DNA of 64,000 nucleotides from Nothophaeocryptopus gaeumannii (lineage: Eukaryota; Ascomycota; Dothideomycetes; Mycosphaerellales; Mycosphaerellaceae), in NCBI GenBank assembly GCA_031771865.1, contig JASISA010000025.1, forward strand, positions 1,736,001 through 1,800,000, read 5' to 3'. Position 1 is the stretch's first letter. Every line of letters starts with the position of its first letter. Positions 19,666-30,801 of the stretch are shown here, piece after piece. The position numbers and the translations under genes were made by a program. The notes under the pieces are model-generated. The model was not told the origin of the DNA. It saw nothing but the letters and a program-made list of their open reading frames with translations, and made no database searches.

Positions 19666-22330
19666 ATGTCGAACCTGTCGACGACAAGTACCTCATTGTC
19701 AACCACGAGTGCCACCTTCGATCTTTCGTTCAATACTACGCAGCCAGCTACAATCACCGGTTCAGCATCGAAGACATCGATACAATGGTCGACAGACATA
19801 CAAAATCAGACACTCCTCTCCCAAGCACAAAGCTGCTGGACGACCCACACAGATTGGTTCACGAGCTATCTGTCCTTCGACTCCTCGATATCTGCGAACA
19901 ACATCTCAGTACAGACAACACTGTACAACTTCACAACAACATACACGCTCTACACTAGTACCACCAGCTATCCCACCGCCGACGTCAGCACATACACGCT
20001 CTGCGACGAAACGCCCAGAGCGACTATATCACCTGTCACTTCACACTACAGCTACCTCTCGACTGAATCATTCCCGCGAGTGAAGACGCGCCTTTCCTGA
20101 TGACCCATGTCAACCGGATACCGACGAGTGTGCCATCTGGCAATTTGGATCGAGCATCGGCAACTCCAGTCTCGACTCGTGGGTCAGAAGCCGGCTGTGG
20201 GGCGCTTGTGGTGAGCCTCACGATGAAGAGAGTCCCTGTGTCATCCAAGGCGGTCCAGCGAGGCTCTATTACGTTCCTGTACCCACGAATACCGGGGATA
20301 CGTGCTCGACTGGAGGTTCACCAATCACGAAGCCGAGCAATGCCACTGCCACTATTACTGGACAGCAGGAGATGATAACAACATTAGGATACACGTTCGA
20401 CGCAAAGTCTGCCTACATCTCCTTCGAAACGCTCTACGCTGCAGTCCGTAGCGTGCAGTCCCCAGGCGGTAATGCCGTTCAGATCGGCCCCACATTCGCA
20501 AACACGATCCTCGCTCTCCGCTCCGACGAAGTCTCAACAAACTGCTACGGCACGATCAACCCATCGATAATATCGACTGCTGGCTACGGCACCGGCACAG
20601 CCCTCAACTTCGCAGACCTCAACCTACCCGTCCCGGCGAGCGCATACAAATGTCAAAACCAATGCGTTGACCACACAGTCTTTGAGGGCACAAGTGCAGA
20701 CGGTACACCGGACTTCTCGACGTCCTACTTCACTCCAAATCCTTGCGCCACGATCTGGGATAACTTTAATCCCTTGTTGGCTGTGCCCACGAAACTTCAA
20801 CAGATGGTTCCGGAATGGTCGACGTGTTCGTTCTATAATGATTGGATTGCGAATGTGATCTTCGATCCGCCTACAGCCTTGACGCAGCAGGCTACGGCGG
20901 CTGGTGTTACGTTGCCTGGTGAAGGAGCAACGACTACAAAGGCTGCTGAGACGGAGACGACACCGGCAACACCTGCCAATACGCCAAACTCACCGTCAGC
21001 CACGGTTACTGCTCAGGCTGAATCGACGGGACCCAATGGGCCTGTTGCCTCCGCCACATTGCCGGACCCGCCTTCATCGCAGCAGGCTTCGAGTAAAGCT
21101 CCGGAGCAGACCCAACAAGCTTCTCCAGCAACGCCTGAACAGTCGTCGCAGCAAGAGAGTGCTGAAACGGCTCCTGAGACAACTATTGCGTTCGCATCGC
21201 CTTCTCCGAATACACCTGCTCTTGTTCAGCCTTCACTCAGTGTCGCAAAGCAGAGCAGTACTGTCAACAGTCCAGCAGCTGTGCTCACGGTCGGATCAAA
21301 CACTCTCATCGCCCAGCAAGCTTCTGGAAACAATGTTATTATTGGCGACTCAACAATCTCCGCTGGCCAAGCAGCTACAGTATCCGGTGCTATCGTTTCC
21401 GCTGCTTCTTCAGGTGGCCTAGTTGTCAGCCCTGTAAGCCAGAATCAACCCGCTGCTTCTGCTACCGCTCTTGTCGCCGGCGGCATCACAGCTTCTCCTG
21501 TCTCAGGGGGCAGTAACTCTGCTATCGTCGTTGCAGGAGCCACGTTGACGCCTGGTGGCTCTGCTGTTTCGACGAATGGACAGGTGATTACATACGGCTC
21601 GTCAGGTCTACAGCTAGTCAGCTCGGGGAGCACGATAGGATTCAGCGCCACGCCTGTTGAAAACGCGCCGAGACCAACGGCGAGTTTGCTCGTTGCTGGG
21701 AGCATCACCGCCTCACCTGTTTCTGGAACATCGAATGCTGTCATTGTCAATGGAGCTACTCTCATAGCCGGCGGATCAGCCATATCTACCAACGGTCAAG
21801 TCCTCACCTACGGACCTTCGGGACTGCAAGCCATCTCCGACGGCAGCACGGTGGCCTTCAGCACGATCGGCATCGAAGGCGTAGCCTCTCTTCCAGCTAA
21901 CGTTGCCGGCACGTCTGCGATTCCAATCATAACAGCTGGAGGTAGTACATACAGCGCAACTCCCGAAGTCAGCGGCGGAACAACCGCTTGGGTCGTTGGA
22001 GGTCAAACTCTTCGATCTGGCTCTGCTGTGACATTGAGTGATGGGGAAGTCATGACTATTGCGGGTAACTCAATTCTTCTTCAGGCTGGTAGTTCGTCGG
22101 CGAATGTTGGTGGGATTATTGCGAGCCTTATGGGCATGAGCTCAACTACGACAACGAGTGTTGGATCTTCAAGTACGAGCCCGGGCTCTGAGGCAACGAG
22201 TGCGAGAGGTTCGGCGGCGCAGACAGCTACTTCGACGACGAGATCTGGAGCTGCTGGGTGTTCGAAAGCTTCGATTGTCGTTGTTGTTGTTGCTGCTGCA
22301 CTAGGCGGTGTCTTGGCTCTGAACTTCTGA
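19666..22330 (+). CDS. GPI-anchored Ser/Thr-rich repeat protein (cell surface)
   Basis: Two exons, 19666-20079 and 20129-22330, flank a 49-nt intron (20080-20128; donor GTGAAG, branch CTGATGAC, acceptor GACGAG, phase 0) to give 871 aa. The N-terminal third is Ser/Thr-rich and cysteine-containing, with a conserved-looking stretch DECAIWQFG and YNDWIANVIFDPPTAL. The middle is a Pro/Ser/Thr/Gln linker. The C-terminal third has at least two near-identical repeats (ITASPVSGxSNxxIV, GATLxxGGSAxSTNGQV) plus diverged copies. The extreme C-terminus is a GPI signal: small residues then VVVVVAAALGGVLALNF. No signal peptide is visible at the chosen ATG, so the true 5' end may lie in an upstream exon. It is probably a wall or surface protein; binding function is unknown. 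Confidence 0.82.
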
Positions 22331-22663
22331 TGGCGCAGCTGTGAGTGTTTTCCACATAAAAATGTCTAATGTTTATAGAGATGGTCATAAGATCGATTGC
22401 CAAATATAGGAGCATTAAACGCCCATCATGTCTGTTTTCCACTCCGGCCCCAATGCGCTTGGTTGAAAGAACCGAGGATTTGTTAAAGTACACTACTGTG
22501 TTGAGTTAGTGAATGTTCTCAGGACGCACGAGCCAATCTCCCCCGCGCCAAGGCTGACAGCAACATCAGGCAGGAGGCCTCCGAGACGCGTCCCCAGCAG
22601 CACGCGACTTACCATACCATCCACTCGAACCACTGTCCCGTGCAATGACTCGTCGCGGTCGAG
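22331..22663. other. intergenic
   Basis: This 333-bp spacer between two plus-strand genes has a C-rich leader-like segment before the next ATG. Nothing else is seen. Confidence 0.4.
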
Positions 22664-23857
22664 ATGCCTGCCGTCGTCAAAGCGCAGACGACGAAGCAGG
22701 CCAAAGCCGCATACAAGGCTCGCGGTCGTCCCACCCTCTCCGACAAACAAGCGAAACAACTGGAACGAGCGATTGAGCTGGAACAGCGAGCAGAAAGGGC
22801 CAAAGAAGCCGAGAGACGGCGAATAGAAGCCGCAAAGAAAAGGCTCGAAAAAGATAAAACACAAAAGGCGGGAAGAAGTAATCTACAACTGGGAAGCCAG
22901 CGACGAACAGACCGATTTGGATACAAGAGCAGCCAGTTCCATCTAGGAGCTTTCTTCAAGCAGAATCATCAGCGGGCGAATGAAAGAAAGCACGACGAAG
23001 AACAGAAGGAACGTAACACTACGAACATGATTGAAGAGGCAGACGAGTTTAGCGACGATGATTTTAGCGATCTCGATCTGGATACGCGACCGGAGCTGCA
23101 ATCGAAGACACAACAACACGACGAAGATGGATTCGGAGATGACGATCTAGATGACGACTCTTTACTCTCAATGCTTGACAAACCTCAATCTCCGGCTTTC
23201 GAGATCAAGCCAGCAAAGCCAGCTCCCGCGAAGACCAGTGCTATTCTTATGCCTCCGCCTCCACTACCCGTAACAGCAAGACCACAACGCGCACCAAAGA
23301 CGGACACAGCTCCTCTTGACGATGATCTTAGCGGCTTCTTCTATGACATGGAAAGCAGCACGCAAATCGCACGAGAACTCGACGATGGCCAGCAAGACTA
23401 TCGCATCACTACTTCGAACTCTCCTGGCTCCTTGAGTTCAGGCAGTCTGGAATTGACCGAAGATGACCTCGAGCAGCTTGATCCTCAACCTACCGCACCC
23501 TCACCTGTACAACTACAAGCTCGAAAAGAGATGCCGCCGCCATCACTTCCTACAAAGCGTCTCGACGAGCCAAGACCGGTCCCGAACGCAACGGACCCCA
23601 CTCTAACGCCGAAGCGCATACAAAGCGCTACTCCTCTACCGAGCGTTACAATTTCATCTGCGAGACCTCGAGTATCACCACCGATTACCTCTTCCAAGCT
23701 TGCGCAAAGCGCGACAAAGCAACAGCTTTCTGCTATCCGCGGACCGTTTCTGCCTGCTTCATCGCTGTACTGCTCCCCAGACTTGGGCTTCACAATGACA
23801 CAGTTGGAGAACTTCGTCGACGACGACATTCAGTTGACCCAAGTTGTTCCTGGCTGA
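22664..23857 (+). CDS. hypothetical protein with N-terminal coiled coil and disordered middle
   Basis: This is a single exon of 397 aa. Residues about 20-70 form a strongly charged helix (KQLERAIELEQRAERAKEAE), probably a coiled coil. A long acidic and Pro/Ser-rich disordered region follows. A short ordered C-terminus reads CSPDLGFTMTQLENFVDDD. I do not recognise a family. Composition suggests a nuclear protein. The stop at 23855-23857 is TGA followed by A. The same frame then remains open for about 50 codons with similar composition (SESAFSESSSTNKEIW, PDILRQSTIVG), so the ancestral protein may have been longer. Confidence 0.75.
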   Translation: MPAVVKAQTTKQAKAAYKARGRPTLSDKQAKQLERAIELEQRAERAKEAERRRIEAAKKRLEKDKTQKAGRSNLQLGSQRRTDRFGYKSSQFHLGAFFKQNHQRANERKHDEEQKERNTTNMIEEADEFSDDDFSDLDLDTRPELQSKTQQHDEDGFGDDDLDDDSLLSMLDKPQSPAFEIKPAKPAPAKTSAILMPPPPLPVTARPQRAPKTDTAPLDDDLSGFFYDMESSTQIARELDDGQQDYRITTSNSPGSLSSGSLELTEDDLEQLDPQPTAPSPVQLQARKEMPPPSLPTKRLDEPRPVPNATDPTLTPKRIQSATPLPSVTISSARPRVSPPITSSKLAQSATKQQLSAIRGPFLPASSLYCSPDLGFTMTQLENFVDDDIQLTQVVPG

Positions 23858-24056
23858 AGCGAATCTGCATTCTCAGAAAGTTCATCTACGAACAAAGAGA
23901 TCTGGAGTCCTTCCAACACAAAGCAGCTCAATCCGGACATACTCAGACAAAGCACCATTGTGGGCCAAGCGAGGTTGACCGGACCTCATTTTTGGATATG
24001 GTAGCGCTCACACCCGACACTTTACGCACAAGAATTACGCCGTTCTCACAGCGAAC

Positions 24057-24987
24057 ATGGCGCTGTCGCTTGCCGAAGGCGAGTATTCGACGGTGATTCG
24101 CGTGGACGAGAATATCAACGCCCCCACTGGCTACAAGTACGTCCACATTTCGGAAGCATTGCCGATCGTTCAGTATGCACGAGACATGACACTTGCCAGA
24201 GGACGCATTTTATACGAAGTTTGGGTCAGTTGGACGTTCACTCTGGGTATACCTTCATCAACGCTGACTGCTTCAGCACCTTTACACATCATCCTTATTG
24301 GGCTATATCGTCCCTTCAGTCATCTACTCGGAAGCCCTTACCAACCGCGAAGGCCCATCCCTCACTTCCTGGAGCAAACTCGGACTCCACGAACGCAGTG
24401 CTCGACATCACGCTCATCGCCTCATCCTCGAACAATTCCCTCGCATTTCACCCATTGCCGCAAAGATCATCGCCGAGAAGATGATAGTCGAGAGACGAAC
24501 CGTCACGCCCCGAAACATCGAGCAGAACGTCGTCAATCACGTCCGCCATTGCTGGACGAGCTATGAGCTGAAGCTCGAACAGCCAGATCTAACCCCTGAC
24601 GAACTTCTCCAACGCTCCGACGACAGGTACCTTATGTACACGTCTGAACGTGAACGTGCTCGCCTCGCGGCAGCGGACTACTGGCGCGGCCAGTCGGAAA
24701 AAGAGCGCGTATTAGAACAGATCAAGCCTCGTATGCGCGCAGTCTTGAAGTCGTGGATGGAGAAGCTCGAGTGTAAGGAGGAGGAGGAGAATAAGGATAA
24801 GAATAAAGATCTGGCCATGACGAAGGTCGCTCTTTTCTGGAAGAGACATCATCTCCTTGACGATCCCAAGGGAAACGTGAAGGGTTTCAGAGAGCAGGAT
24901 ATTTTCTATAAGCCGAGTGCGCTGACTTGGTTTGCGGGAAAGGAGACGATGGGGAATTTGGTCAGTAGGCCTTCGCTTTTGCTCTGA
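24057..24987 (+). CDS. hypothetical protein, two exons, all-helical
   Basis: Exons 24057-24224 and 24277-24987 are joined by a 52-nt intron (24225-24276; donor GTCAGT, branch GCTGACT, acceptor TTCAG, phase 0) to give 292 aa. After the junction the protein reads HLYTSSLLGYIVPSVIYSEAL, then helical segments (RLILEQFPRISPIAAKIIAE, VNHVRHCWTSYELKLEQ) and a charged helix with EEEENKDKNKD. The C-terminus is FYKPSALTWFAGKETMGNL. It shows DUF-like conservation of Trp and Arg, but no family is recognised. It lacks signal peptide and membrane spans. It follows the preceding gene by 199 bp on the same strand. Confidence 0.75.
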
Positions 24988-26770
24988 GAATCAGGAAAGA
25001 GACGCGTATGGAAAACGTCATTCCCTGTGGTGTGGCTCATCAGAACATCGGCACCATTTTTCCTCCTATTTCGTTAATAGCCGTCGGATCGGAGCAAAGC
25101 TATCTACTTCCTTTCAGCCGACGCCAGCCATTTCCATATCCGTTTTCGTACCTGTGGCATGGCAAGGTGAGGTCCCAGGCGGCTCAAGATATATGCTTTC
25201 ATGATATTTCATCATCCACCCATGCGAAGCGTGTAAATTCTGACGTGTTGTTGAATCCTTGTCTTTACATTCGACGTTGTAGACGTTTATCAACTCTTGG
25301 ATTCCAGCCTTGAGGGCTCTTGTCGTCGGAGAGGTGTTGTTACATTACAAGCGGCCACGGACTGCCGCTCTTGCTACACTTTCGCTCGATCGAGACCATG
25401 AAGAAGAAGAAGAAGAAGAAGAAGAAGAATTGGCGAGCAATTTATGGGCCACATAATTGGAGAAGATGGTATGGGGTTGAAAAGCGTGAGGCTGAACGAC
25501 GCTGGCTTGGGCGAACGGGATTCCACATTGTTGCTATTCTCCGCTCAAAGCAAGGAAGGCGGGTTGATGAGCAAGGTGTGGATTACAGAGTTGGGGAGGG
25601 ATAGCATGAAAGCGGAAGGGGAGGTGAGGTTGATAGTGTAGAGTGAGAGAGTGCTCGTTAGATAGTCCATGGGCTGTCAGCATTAGGTTCGTATCCTCGG
25701 AGTTGCGAGCGGCTTTTGCTCCGGGTTTTCCAACATGTAGTTCGGCTTGCTGCCATATGCACCACGAGTGTTTTGGTTGCCTTCAGACGCCGAACCCTCT
25801 TGATGATGCAAAGGTATCCCAGTTCGGAGCCGCCGATACGTATCAGCGATGCGAAAGGATATTTCCGGTTGGGCATCACATTCCGTATCTGTCCAACAAG
25901 GAGGCTTCTGAGGTTTGTTTGTGATGAAACAAGGCCATGCTCATTAAATTACGTGCGTAAGGTTAGAGGTTGTGATCGGTACGAATGGGTTCGTTCGTTC
26001 AGCAGCCTGTAATTTATGCATGCCCAGAACAGCTCGTCCAGGAGACCAACGTGGCCGTGCGAAGGCGTCTGCGAAGAGTAATGTGTGCCGGAGATGCTTA
26101 ACCATATGTACCGTGCAGTACATCTCGTGTACTCTCATTGTTCGCAAACCATGTGGCGGATCTCTTTGTTGTTAGTTAGGAAGGTGGGGTACCAGAAGTG
26201 CTGTGTTATCCGATCGGAGGCAACCTTGATACGATCGACGAATACGTGATGAATTCAAGAAGCTCGCAGGCACGTTTCGGCCGACAGATATCACGCATTG
26301 TGAGATGGCATCAAGTCTGGGTTGTCCCATGTTGCTAAGTATGTTGCTTCGACTTTGGACCACTTGGCTAGGTTCGGCGGGTGGGCGCCGTGAGTGACAA
26401 GGCTTGCTCTTGATCGTGTATGTTGTCGTTAGACGGGAATGTCTGATAAGGCGCCGACGGTAAGTATAATCGATACCTTCTTCCTGTCAATCGTTGAGAA
26501 CGAGACGTCCGAGTCGCATATCGTGCTGTCAAAACTGCAGCCCCGAGCTCCCGGGTCGGCATGTCCAGATAAGGTTGAAGCTTAAGCTCTGCAGCACCGT
26601 CCACGTTACCCCTCGTAGAGCGTAACTTCTTCCTTCGTTTCCCCTGCTCAAGATCGCAGAGGTACCTCGTTTACTGCCGTGTCGCCCTGAACATTATTGT
26701 ATTCCCTTGGACACTCTGCTCGCCTGCGTTGGGAAGGCACGGGATTCCTCGACCGAAACAGGCCCAAGAT
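24988..26770. other. long intergenic region with GAA repeat
   Basis: This 1.8-kb region has no assigned gene. One small frame (25444-25641, 65 aa, with GGLMSKVWITELGRDSM) has a coding-like look but no support beyond that. The rest shows only random open frames. Confidence 0.4.
25400..25429 (+). repeat. microsatellite (GAA)x10
   Basis: Ten uninterrupted GAA units. Such runs are length-variable in fungi. Depending on frame they read as poly-Lys, poly-Arg or poly-Glu, and no gene is established around them. Confidence 0.92.
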
Positions 26771-27895
26771 ATGGCTGTTGCATTGATTACGGGAGGCAAT
26801 GGCATCTCAGGCTCGGCAATCGCTGAACACCTCGCAGCGAGTACCGATGCCAGGCAGTGGAGCCGAATCATTGTGACCTCCCGCTCTGCGTTCCAGACCG
26901 ATGTTCATGCTGCTCGCATTGAGTTCATTGCCCTGGACTTCTCGAAGGCCCCTCAAGTGCTGGTAGGAGAAATGCGTGAAGCTTGCGAGGACGTCACGCA
27001 CGCGTTCTTCTCTTCTTATGTACACAATGATGATTTCGCACAGTTGAACAGAGCGAACGAAGCTCTCTTCCAAAACTTTCTGGAGGCTCTGGTGCGTGTC
27101 GCTCCCAAGCTGGAGAACTGCACTTTGCAAACTGGGGGAAAATACTACGGTGTCCATCTCGGTCCAGTACCTACGCCTTGTCGAGAAGATGATCCAAGAC
27201 GAACATCTGTAGACAACTTCTATTTCCCGCAAGAAGATTTCCTTGCTTCCAAGCAACGTGGACAACGCTGGACGTGGAACGTCGTGCGGCCAGAAGCAAT
27301 CATAGGACATACTAGCAAGCCTAATGGAATGAACGAAGCCTTGACTTGCGCATTGTACTTCATGGTATGCAAGGAGCTTGGCGAAGAAGCTCGTATGCCC
27401 ACCAATCAGCGTTACTGGAACGGTACCGAGACCGTGAGTGATGCTTCAATGTTGGCACGCTTCACTGTCTGGGTATCTTCCAACGGTCTTTGCGCAAATC
27501 AAGCCTTCAACTTTGTGAACGGAGACGTGTTCACTTGGCGATATATGTGGCCTCGGCTCGCTCAATACTTCGGTGCCCATGCAACGTCTGAACTGAAGTT
27601 CGCTCTTCCTGAGCCGCCTGTGGGGGAAGTGCAGCAAGAGCTGAGTCTAGCCGAATGGGCAAAGGATAAGCGGCCGGTATGGAACAAGATTTGTGACGAT
27701 GCAGGAGTCCCGAAGGCAATATCGTCTTTCGATGCTGGTACTTTTGCTTTCCAGGATTGGGTCTTCATGAGGTCTTGGACGCCAAACTTGAGCATGAACA
27801 AGGCAAGGTCATATGGCTGGACCGGGCATGTGGATTCATATGAATCGTTCATCAGGACTTTCGCAAAGCTTCGAGACGTGGAGCAGATTCCATAG
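26771..27895 (+). CDS. PRISE-type short-chain reductase (progesterone 5-beta-reductase/iridoid synthase-like)
   Basis: This is a single exon of 374 aa from the ATG at 26771; an upstream in-frame ATG at 26729 adds an unlikely 14 residues. The N-terminal dinucleotide-binding motif is ALITGGNGISGSAIAEHL, and the catalytic-lysine motif is LQTGGKYYG. The Tyr motif NFYFPQEDFL matches the NFYY-type signature of PRISE enzymes, followed by WNVVRPEAIIGH. Members reduce activated C=C bonds of enones using NADPH. Fungal members occur in secondary-metabolite clusters (for example the sirQ type) and in catabolism. The stop codon lies 30 bp from the stop of the convergent regulator gene. Co-function with that regulator is inferred from position only. 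Confidence 0.9.
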   Translation: MAVALITGGNGISGSAIAEHLAASTDARQWSRIIVTSRSAFQTDVHAARIEFIALDFSKAPQVLVGEMREACEDVTHAFFSSYVHNDDFAQLNRANEALFQNFLEALVRVAPKLENCTLQTGGKYYGVHLGPVPTPCREDDPRRTSVDNFYFPQEDFLASKQRGQRWTWNVVRPEAIIGHTSKPNGMNEALTCALYFMVCKELGEEARMPTNQRYWNGTETVSDASMLARFTVWVSSNGLCANQAFNFVNGDVFTWRYMWPRLAQYFGAHATSELKFALPEPPVGEVQQELSLAEWAKDKRPVWNKICDDAGVPKAISSFDAGTFAFQDWVFMRSWTPNLSMNKARSYGWTGHVDSYESFIRTFAKLRDVEQIP

Positions 27896-27925
27896 TAAAC
27901 TGTCTGCGGTCATACCTGGAGAGAT

Positions 27926-30292
27926 TCATCCAGCCGCACGATTCTGTGTTGGCCTTGGGAAGCGATGCTTGGACAGCCGGTAGGCGGCGGCCTCGAATGA
28001 ATTACCGCCGAGTGGACTGAGTTGGCTGAAGAGGCTCGGACAATCGGATAGGAATCGATCGATGTCATCTTGCGGGACTGGTAATGTATAGCCAGTCCCA
28101 GCCGGAGCATGCAGATTTTCTGCGGCTGCCACTGTCCATAACACGACGGCGGCGTGATGAAGGCTGCAAAAAGCCAGGAAGTTGAAACGAGCGCGTTCTG
28201 TATGCGGCCTTCGTAGTTCTTGCTCAATCAGAGTCTTGACATTCCATGCTTCTCTGGCTGCATCGGGAGCGTAGGGACTTCTTCTCCATGCCTCGATCTT
28301 ACGAATCCTGTGCGAATCCACTGCACGTGGGTCATCCACTCTGTAGCTGATATGATGCAGGTCTTCTAGCGGGGAGGACAATCTTAATCGGCTGAGATGG
28401 TAGAGCAACATGCTGCTCATCAATGTGTCCCGGTGATATATATAAGCATTGTTGGAAATGGAGGCCTGGATAGAGCCGTGCCAGCAGTCTAGGGCATGCA
28501 GTAGCCGAATCCGATCACTCTGTAGTTCAATCATGCGCCGATAGTGGTAACCATCGGTACTTTTCGTTAGAGTAGGGTCCACTGGTACTTTCGTAGTGGC
28601 GAAATCGACGCCCTGCAGGCATTGTCCAGTCAAGCGTGGGAAAAGGGCAGGATCCTGTGAGAATTTCCAGACGGCCTCCTGTAGGCCAAAGAGCGTAAGC
28701 TCGTAACCGACTGGGCCCAGTTCGGGGTTCGGCTCTTCGCGCTCGAGGAATATCCGTACCAGGTCGCAGAATGGCATTTGTAGTGTTTGACGATCTTCTG
28801 TCGCTATAGCGCGCACATGTTCATCACGAGTTAGCCGCCTGGTGTTGAGCCACAGATCATCAGGACGAGGAAACGTCATTTTGAGCTCGTCCGCTGTCAT
28901 GATAGGCCTCGTTGCAAGCAGCACAGAAGTGTAGATGTCAGTGCGCAGGATGCCAAATGCGATCCGCCTGCGGACTTCAGCCTGCTTCCAATGAGCCAGC
29001 TCTCCTTCTGTTGACATGGAGGCCGCTTTGGCGCGAGAGTGCACGTCGGGTATGGGCTCGCGGAAGAAATCCATGCGTCGGAGCTGCGCGATGGTGATGG
29101 CATTCAGATGTTGGGCATACGAGAAGCCTTGGTGTTGGCCGAAGTAAAGAGATGCCACTTGGGTAAGAAGGCGTGCCTGCGCTAGCCAGACCAGGCCATC
29201 TTCGGGTCCTTCAAGGTCGTAGAGACTGGCACTCAACAGGCGTCGGAGACGTTCATGCATCAAAGTACCGTACTGCCGATGCAGGTTTTGCCCAAACATA
29301 GCCCCGATTGAAGACACGGTGAGGAACAGGACAGGATGAAGCGTGTTCGGGTCGAGTTGTTCGTAATCAAGCAAAGGCCAGAGAACGTTGAAGCGATTCA
29401 TGTAGATGTCCGCAAGGTGGTGGAGAGCTCTATGCGGTTCCGGAGCCGAAGCTTCTGAGAACTCCTGCGCTGCGTCATGGAAGACGCTGGCAAGCTGCAG
29501 CGATACCGATTCCCAGTATTGCTTGCGCGAACTTTGCTCTTCAGGAGTAAAGGCGGTGTTCGCTGCATACGCCACCAGATTTTCCACGACTTGATTCAGT
29601 GGGGTCATGATATTCCGTGACGAATCAAATTCTGAGCAGACCCTTGATCCAGAGTGGTAATGTCCGTTCTCTGGGCCTGAATGGCTGGCACCAGGCTTGG
29701 ACTGAACATGACCGCCATTCTGCATGAAGAGGTTCTCATGGAGCCAAGGCCATGGACGACTGTTGAGATCGCCGTCCACATCAGTCCCACTGCTCGGACT
29801 GGCGACCAGGCTGGGAATGCGGTTGCGCTCACCATCGTAGTGTTGCGGTCTCCTCTCTCTAGGCGATGATGGGCTTAGTACTAGTAGTTCGTGCGTAGGA
29901 GAGGCTTCGCTGGGCTGCTTCTCGTTCGGATCTTGATTGACATGGTCCAGAAGTGTGTGAGTGGGCCTTCCAGGCTGGCTGATACGCCCGGTCTTCAAGG
30001 GATATTTGCACTCTCGCTTGGCCGTGAAGCAGGTAGCGCATGGCATCTGTCCATTGCATTTGATGCGCGCGGACCGGCATGGCTCACAGGCGGTGTGGCA
30101 GCGGTGTCGCGCGGCAGCACTGGTGGCGGAGCAATGTCCGTTGCTGATGTGACGATTGAGGATGTCTCGTCTCGCGAAGGCAACACCACACTTTGGACAT
30201 GCGTGAGACGGGCCGGTGCTATGGTTGTGCGTATGGCGAGTCAGCGAGGTGCGGGTCTTGTAGACCTTGTCGCACTCGGGACACTGGAACAT
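27926..30292 (-). CDS. C2H2 plus Zn2Cys6 transcription factor with fungal_trans domain
   Basis: This is a single exon of 788 aa. Two C2H2 fingers start the protein (Cys4, Cys7, His20, His24; then Cys32, Cys35, His48, His53). A Zn(II)2Cys6 cluster follows (Cys69, 72, 79, 85, 88, 95; motif ACEPCRSARIKC). The long helical middle contains the fungal-specific transcription factor domain (NRFNVLWPLLDYEQLD, AQLRRMDFF). The start at 30292 (MFQCPECDK) is chosen because the open frame further upstream has repeats and no conservation. The C2H2-Zn2Cys6 fusion is a known fungal architecture. It is expected to be nuclear and to control nearby or catabolic genes. The closest candidate target is the convergent PRISE-type reductase. 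Confidence 0.92.
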   Translation of the reverse strand: MFQCPECDKVYKTRTSLTRHTHNHSTGPSHACPKCGVAFARRDILNRHISNGHCSATSAAARHRCHTACEPCRSARIKCNGQMPCATCFTAKRECKYPLKTGRISQPGRPTHTLLDHVNQDPNEKQPSEASPTHELLVLSPSSPRERRPQHYDGERNRIPSLVASPSSGTDVDGDLNSRPWPWLHENLFMQNGGHVQSKPGASHSGPENGHYHSGSRVCSEFDSSRNIMTPLNQVVENLVAYAANTAFTPEEQSSRKQYWESVSLQLASVFHDAAQEFSEASAPEPHRALHHLADIYMNRFNVLWPLLDYEQLDPNTLHPVLFLTVSSIGAMFGQNLHRQYGTLMHERLRRLLSASLYDLEGPEDGLVWLAQARLLTQVASLYFGQHQGFSYAQHLNAITIAQLRRMDFFREPIPDVHSRAKAASMSTEGELAHWKQAEVRRRIAFGILRTDIYTSVLLATRPIMTADELKMTFPRPDDLWLNTRRLTRDEHVRAIATEDRQTLQMPFCDLVRIFLEREEPNPELGPVGYELTLFGLQEAVWKFSQDPALFPRLTGQCLQGVDFATTKVPVDPTLTKSTDGYHYRRMIELQSDRIRLLHALDCWHGSIQASISNNAYIYHRDTLMSSMLLYHLSRLRLSSPLEDLHHISYRVDDPRAVDSHRIRKIEAWRRSPYAPDAAREAWNVKTLIEQELRRPHTERARFNFLAFCSLHHAAVVLWTVAAAENLHAPAGTGYTLPVPQDDIDRFLSDCPSLFSQLSPLGGNSFEAAAYRLSKHRFPRPTQNRAAG

Positions 30293-30577
30293 GTCCGCTG
30301 CTGTGGCGCCTGATCTGGTCGTTAGCCGTTCATGGTATGCGGCTTGCTTGTTGACCACGAGTGCGTAGATGGACAGACGCGAAGTCAGGTGAAGTGTCGG
30401 GATACAGTAGTGGGTGAAGGATCGGGATAGTGGGTGAGGGATCGGGAGCTGGCTGGCCCGTGAAGAGCCAAAAGAGCCAAGAGCCACCCGCTGCTCTTCC
30501 ACATTCGTCCCAATCGCTGAGTAAGCCTCTCACTCGGCCGATGGCAAAGCTTCGGGGGTTGAATCGCATCGGTGAAT

Positions 30578-30607
30578 GCATCGCATCGCATCGCATCGCA
30601 TTGCATT
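30578..30607. repeat. microsatellite (GCATC)n
   Basis: Four perfect GCATC units followed by GCATT variants, in the presumed promoter or leader of the C2H2/Zn2Cys6 regulator. Confidence 0.85.
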
Positions 30608-30776
30608 GCGTCCTCTTCCTTGCAAACCTTCTGCCCGACTTCACTTTCCCTTGTTCGCCAAGAATACCTGGCACCAGCGCGCATTGGATGCATGCATGAG
30701 ACGAATGATGCCCATCGAGGGCTTGGCATCCACTGTGATGCCATTGTTGTGAGAGGCTCCTTGCCATCTGTTCAAC

Positions 30777-30801
30777 GGTCATGGTCATGGTCATGGTCAT
30801 G
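30777..30801. repeat. microsatellite (ATGGTC)x4
   Basis: About four copies of ATGGTC. No function is suggested. Confidence 0.85.

Noticed and set aside
25391..25604. Poly-Lys open frame over the GAA microsatellite
   Set aside because: The frame is created by the repeat itself and the sequence after it has no coding character in that frame.
25680..25700. tRNA B-box-like sequence GGTTCGTATCC
   Set aside because: There is no matching A-box, cloverleaf or acceptor stem around it.
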